From Pseudomonadota bacterium (GTDB taxonomy: Bacteria > Bdellovibrionota > JAFGOL01): DNA of 9,474 bases. Under the pieces are notes generated by a model. That model saw only the letters and a list, made by a program, of their open reading frames with translations, was not told the DNA's origin and searched no databases. The DNA is taken from NCBI GenBank assembly GCA_026390535.1, contig JAPLFT010000368.1, positions 1 through 9,474 of the forward strand, in the 5' to 3' direction. Shown one piece after another: positions 7,048 to 9,474 of this stretch. Position 1 is the stretch's first letter. Each line of letters opens with the position of its first letter. The position numbers and the translations under genes were made by a program.

Positions 7048-8205
7048 CCATCTATTTTGGTGCAGATAGAATTTTTCTTGTTCGTAATTTTTAGCTATAT
7101 CTTTTTTTGTTTGTTGAAAAGCTTTTTTGGCATTTTCATAGTTACCGGGATCTACCTCTTTTAGATATTTTATAGAGACGGTTTTATTTAAAATGGATTC
7201 GGCATCATGCCATCCGGTTAGTAGTTCTGGTTTTCCTGAAAATTCTTTCACAGGGCTTCTAAAATATAACTCACATTTCCCTGTTGTCTTGTTCATTCTC
7301 ATACCTGTAACAACTGCCGCAAAAACAAGCTCTCCCGATGCTTCAACCCCAAAAATAAAATTTTTCGGTAATTCAAACGTAACAATTGCACTTCTCTTTT
7401 GTGAGAACACATCTTTTATGACTTTAATTTTTGTTTCGTTATTATTATCTTTTTTACCTATAAAATTCATTCTTACAAGTTCCCTGTTAGCAAATTGGTA
7501 TCTGTTCTTTTCACAATTCTTAGTTGTAAGCACCTTGTTAAGAAAATGAACCCTGTTTTTTGCATCCTGAAAAGCCTCAGAAAAATGAGCAGTATTATAT
7601 CCATCTCCATCTATAGAAATTTCTTTTTTCCCAGGCTGATATTCACAAGGTAGATAATCACAAAAATATTCAGTCTTTTCAGTAATAAACCCTAGGGGAG
7701 TTTTATCTCGGGTATAACCAACCGGATAATTATGATGATCAAACCGATTATGCCATTCATCATATAAAGACATGAATTCGGAAAATCTTAGATCCTGACT
7801 TATAATACTTTTCTTCTGCTTTGTGTCGAATACAGCATCTTTCTCCAGGCATGCGCCACCATCATATAGGGCACACTCCATAGAATAAAAAGAATATTCA
7901 TGATCGCTGGGTTCGCCATATCCGTGACCGGCTTCCATATCACATCTTTGAACATCTATTACGGAGATATTATTGTTTTCAAAAAAAGACCTGGGTTGTT
8001 TTGTAATAAGGTTAAAATAAAGTTCTTCTTCCAAAAGGACTGCGACTGCAAAAGCATAAAAATCCCTAGTGGCAAATTGGACCCTCTGTGGCCCAAAATG
8101 GATGTTGTAGTCATAATTGGTTGTTCCACAGAGTTCCTCCTGCGTTGAAGGAGCGGCAGACACAGCGATAGAACAAAACAACAAGGAGGACAAAAGATAT
8201 TTCAT
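7045..8205 (-). CDS. Secreted protein A: degenerate papain-like (C1) fold, catalytic residues replaced
   Basis: 386 residues with a Sec signal peptide (MKYLLSSLLFCSIAVSA, cleavage near 17/18). The start is supported by GAGG about seven bases upstream. The mature N-terminus TQEELCGTTNYDYNIHFGPQR is shared with the neighbouring paralogue. By eye, residues 43-52 (Q, five residues, F, then YAF) line up with the papain block Q-x5-C-[WY]-A-F, so Phe49 replaces the nucleophile. VFAAVVTGMR (294-303) lines up with the His block HAxxIxGxR, with Phe295 in place of His, and CELYFRSP (311-318) with the Asn block, with Ser317 in place of Asn. Six cysteines are shared with the paralogue (26, 88, 111, 119, 231, 311), plus C182 and C187. 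This suggests three disulfides and an extracytoplasmic location. The fold assignment is inference; the paralogy is plain. Secreted protein B lies 33 bases upstream. Confidence 0.82.
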   Translation of the reverse strand: MKYLLSSLLFCSIAVSAAPSTQEELCGTTNYDYNIHFGPQRVQFATRDFYAFAVAVLLEEELYFNLITKQPRSFFENNNISVIDVQRCDMEAGHGYGEPSDHEYSFYSMECALYDGGACLEKDAVFDTKQKKSIISQDLRFSEFMSLYDEWHNRFDHHNYPVGYTRDKTPLGFITEKTEYFCDYLPCEYQPGKKEISIDGDGYNTAHFSEAFQDAKNRVHFLNKVLTTKNCEKNRYQFANRELVRMNFIGKKDNNNETKIKVIKDVFSQKRSAIVTFELPKNFIFGVEASGELVFAAVVTGMRMNKTTGKCELYFRSPVKEFSGKPELLTGWHDAESILNKTVSIKYLKEVDPGNYENAKKAFQQTKKDIAKNYEQEKFYLHQNRW

Positions 8206-8238
8206 TGTAAACCTCGCTTCTAGGCTATAGATTAAATT

Positions 8239-9345
8239 CTACCATCTTTCTTTATGATGCGAAACATCTTCCTTTTTTTCATCATAGGAATCATTTATAT
8301 TTTTCTTTAGAAAATCTTCTTTAGCGTTTTCATAATCAATCGGCTCTACTTCTTTAAGATATCTCAGAGAAAGCGTATCAGGTAGAATATCATCGGCATT
8401 ATGCCATCCATTTTTCCATACACTATGCAGCAATCCATTATGCCATACTAGTGGAGCTACTGCCCACCAAGGTAAAGAATTTCTTAGATATATTTCACAA
8501 GTTCCGTCGTTCATTCTGAGACCTGAAATAATTGCCGTTGAGGCTGCTGCTTTTTTTTCTTCTTCTCTACTATCCAAGAGCGTAACTATCAAACTCCTCT
8601 TATGTAAGAGGGCATTCTTTATTATATCTGTTTTTTCTTTATATGTGTCTACACTGCTATATTTCTTATTATAAAAATTTACGAAGACCAATTCTCTGTT
8701 GGGAAATTGGAATCTGCCTTTCTTACAATCATCTGTGATAAGAAGTAAACTAAGAAAATGGATGCTGTTCTTTGCATTATGAAAAGCATTATTGAAGTGA
8801 CGCACGCTATATCCGCTATCTTTTGGTAGATATTTCCAAAATTCCAGGATCTTTTCTGCAATATATTTATCTGAAAGACGTTTGTCCGTTTTTATATCCA
8901 GCCAATCATTAAATACGGACATAAAATAATCGAATCTTCCTTTTTGCCCGGTAAAACTTGTTACAGATTTAGTATCAGAAATCGCATATTTCTCCAGACA
9001 CGCGCCACCCCTATATAAAGCACAATCCATAGCAAAATATGAATTACTACTTAAACTACCCAAGCCATAAGACTGTTCCATATCACATCTTTGAACATCT
9101 ACAGCGGAGATGTTGTTCTCAAAGAATGAATTCGGCACAGTTCCTATAAGTTTAAGATATAGATCTTCTGATATAAGATCTGCCACTGAAGAAGCATAGG
9201 CAATACTTGCGGTCCCTTCATCCCTTTCTGGACCAAAATGATGATTATAATCATAATTAACAGAGCTACAGAGTTCTTCTTGTGTAGGTGCCTGCGCAAA
9301 AATATTGCATGAACAGAATATCAATAAAAATAAAATTTGTTTCAT
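8239..9345 (-). CDS. Secreted protein B: paralogue of A, degenerate papain-like (C1) fold
   Basis: 368 residues from ATG 9343-9345, which has AAGGGG five bases upstream and begins a clean Sec signal peptide (MKQILFLLIFCSCNIFA, cleavage near 17-19). An ATG ten codons earlier would put PQGVE before the signal and is not favoured. Blocks shared with protein A: TQEELC, NYDYNxHFGPxR, DVQRCDME, CALYxGGACLEK, AFxxAKN, QFxNRELV, GxRMN, GWHxAxxIL, and YLKEVxPxxYENAK near the C-terminus. In the papain alignment, RDEGTASIAYA (41-51) gives Glu43 for the oxyanion Gln and Ala49 for the nucleophile Cys. Ser269 replaces His, while RNS (288-290) keeps the Asn. Six cysteines match those of A (26, 87, 108, 116, 207, 283). 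First gene of the leftward cluster visible here. Confidence 0.82.
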   Translation of the reverse strand: MKQILFLLIFCSCNIFAQAPTQEELCSSVNYDYNHHFGPERDEGTASIAYASSVADLISEDLYLKLIGTVPNSFFENNISAVDVQRCDMEQSYGLGSLSSNSYFAMDCALYRGGACLEKYAISDTKSVTSFTGQKGRFDYFMSVFNDWLDIKTDKRLSDKYIAEKILEFWKYLPKDSGYSVRHFNNAFHNAKNSIHFLSLLLITDDCKKGRFQFPNRELVFVNFYNKKYSSVDTYKEKTDIIKNALLHKRSLIVTLLDSREEEKKAAASTAIISGLRMNDGTCEIYLRNSLPWWAVAPLVWHNGLLHSVWKNGWHNADDILPDTLSLRYLKEVEPIDYENAKEDFLKKNINDSYDEKKEDVSHHKERW

Positions 9346-9350
9346 TTCAA

Positions 9351-9356
9351 CCCCTT
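9351..9356 (-). promoter_or_regulatory. Ribosome binding site deciding the start of secreted protein B
   Basis: AAGGGG with a five-base spacer before ATG 9343-9345. It favours this start over the in-frame ATG at 9373-9375, which would disrupt the signal peptide. Confidence 0.6.
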
Positions 9357-9367
9357 GTGGCAGGATG

Positions 9368-9395
9368 AGTATCATATTCTTGACTAACTTGTCCA
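9368..9395 (-). promoter_or_regulatory. Sigma-70-like promoter candidate for the secreted-protein/mtfA/glmS cluster
   Basis: Reading leftward, TGGACA (9390-9395, five of six to TTGACA) is followed after 16 bases by GATACT (9368-9373, four of six to TATAAT). The start would be near 9361, giving a leader of about 15 bases that contains the AAGGGG site. The geometry fits the chosen start of protein B. Called by eye. Confidence 0.42.
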
Positions 9396-9474
9396 GATGT
9401 TGCTAACTATTCAGGGGGCTGGGAAGTCTGACCTTTTTCCATGATAAAAGAAATCACAGTTAAAGAACCATTGA

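Noticed and set aside
8679..8861. Minus-strand 60-residue frame within secreted protein B
   Set aside because: It is an out-of-frame shadow of the long paralogue-supported gene.
9411..9440. G-rich then T-rich stretch (CAGGGGGCTGGG ... CTGACCTTTTTCC) resembling an IS200/REP-type element end
   Set aside because: Only one copy is seen in the window, there is no transposase, and only a weak four-base inverted repeat.
9441..9474. Possible plus-strand gene start MIKEITVKEPL running off the right edge
   Set aside because: Only eleven codons are visible and no ribosome binding site lies at a normal distance; cannot be supported as a gene.

Overview
This is an AT-rich window from what looks like a Gram-negative (didermic) bacterium. 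The support is a lipobox-type signal peptide, two Sec-type secreted proteins with paired cysteines, an M90/MtfA-type peptidase and an MntP-type exporter. I cannot place the phylum. The secreted papain-like scaffold recalls predatory or deeply branching lineages such as Bdellovibrionota, Elusimicrobiota or Omnitrophota, but that is only an impression. I see no rRNA, tRNA, CRISPR array, integrase or transposase.

Left block (1-1233, minus strand). A tightly coupled three-gene unit reads leftward. A small membrane protein with a Met/His/Cys-rich tail overlaps the manganese exporter mntP by ATGA. The mntP stop codon abuts the ATG of a cobalamin-binding-type radical SAM gene that leaves the window at its left edge. 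An extended -10 promoter is proposed at 1262-1270. The short divergent region 1234-1353 also carries a plus-strand promoter candidate.

Plus-strand block (1354-2606). A surface lipoprotein gene encodes a seven-repeat BNR/Asp-box beta-propeller, but its signal peptide and propeller lie in different frames. Loss of one base near 1476-1480 would explain this.

Right block (2603-9345, minus strand). A leftward gene train reads: secreted protein B, its paralogue secreted protein A, a 60-residue Lys-rich protein, an MtfA-like zinc peptidase, an 857-residue GlmS-like aminotransferase, and a cytoplasmic alpha/beta esterase. The last gene converges on the lipoprotein with a 4-base overlap of stop codons. 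The two secreted paralogues appear, by eye, to be papain-fold (C1) proteins in which the catalytic Cys and His are replaced in both copies. The GlmS keeps its catalytic motifs but carries two large extra segments.

The genes fit a cell-envelope theme: amino-sugar synthesis (GlmS), secreted pseudo-proteases, a surface propeller and metal homeostasis. A common function for the right block is inference only. The most novel item is the tandem of inactivated secreted papain-like proteins next to a small coupled gene and an MtfA-type peptidase.
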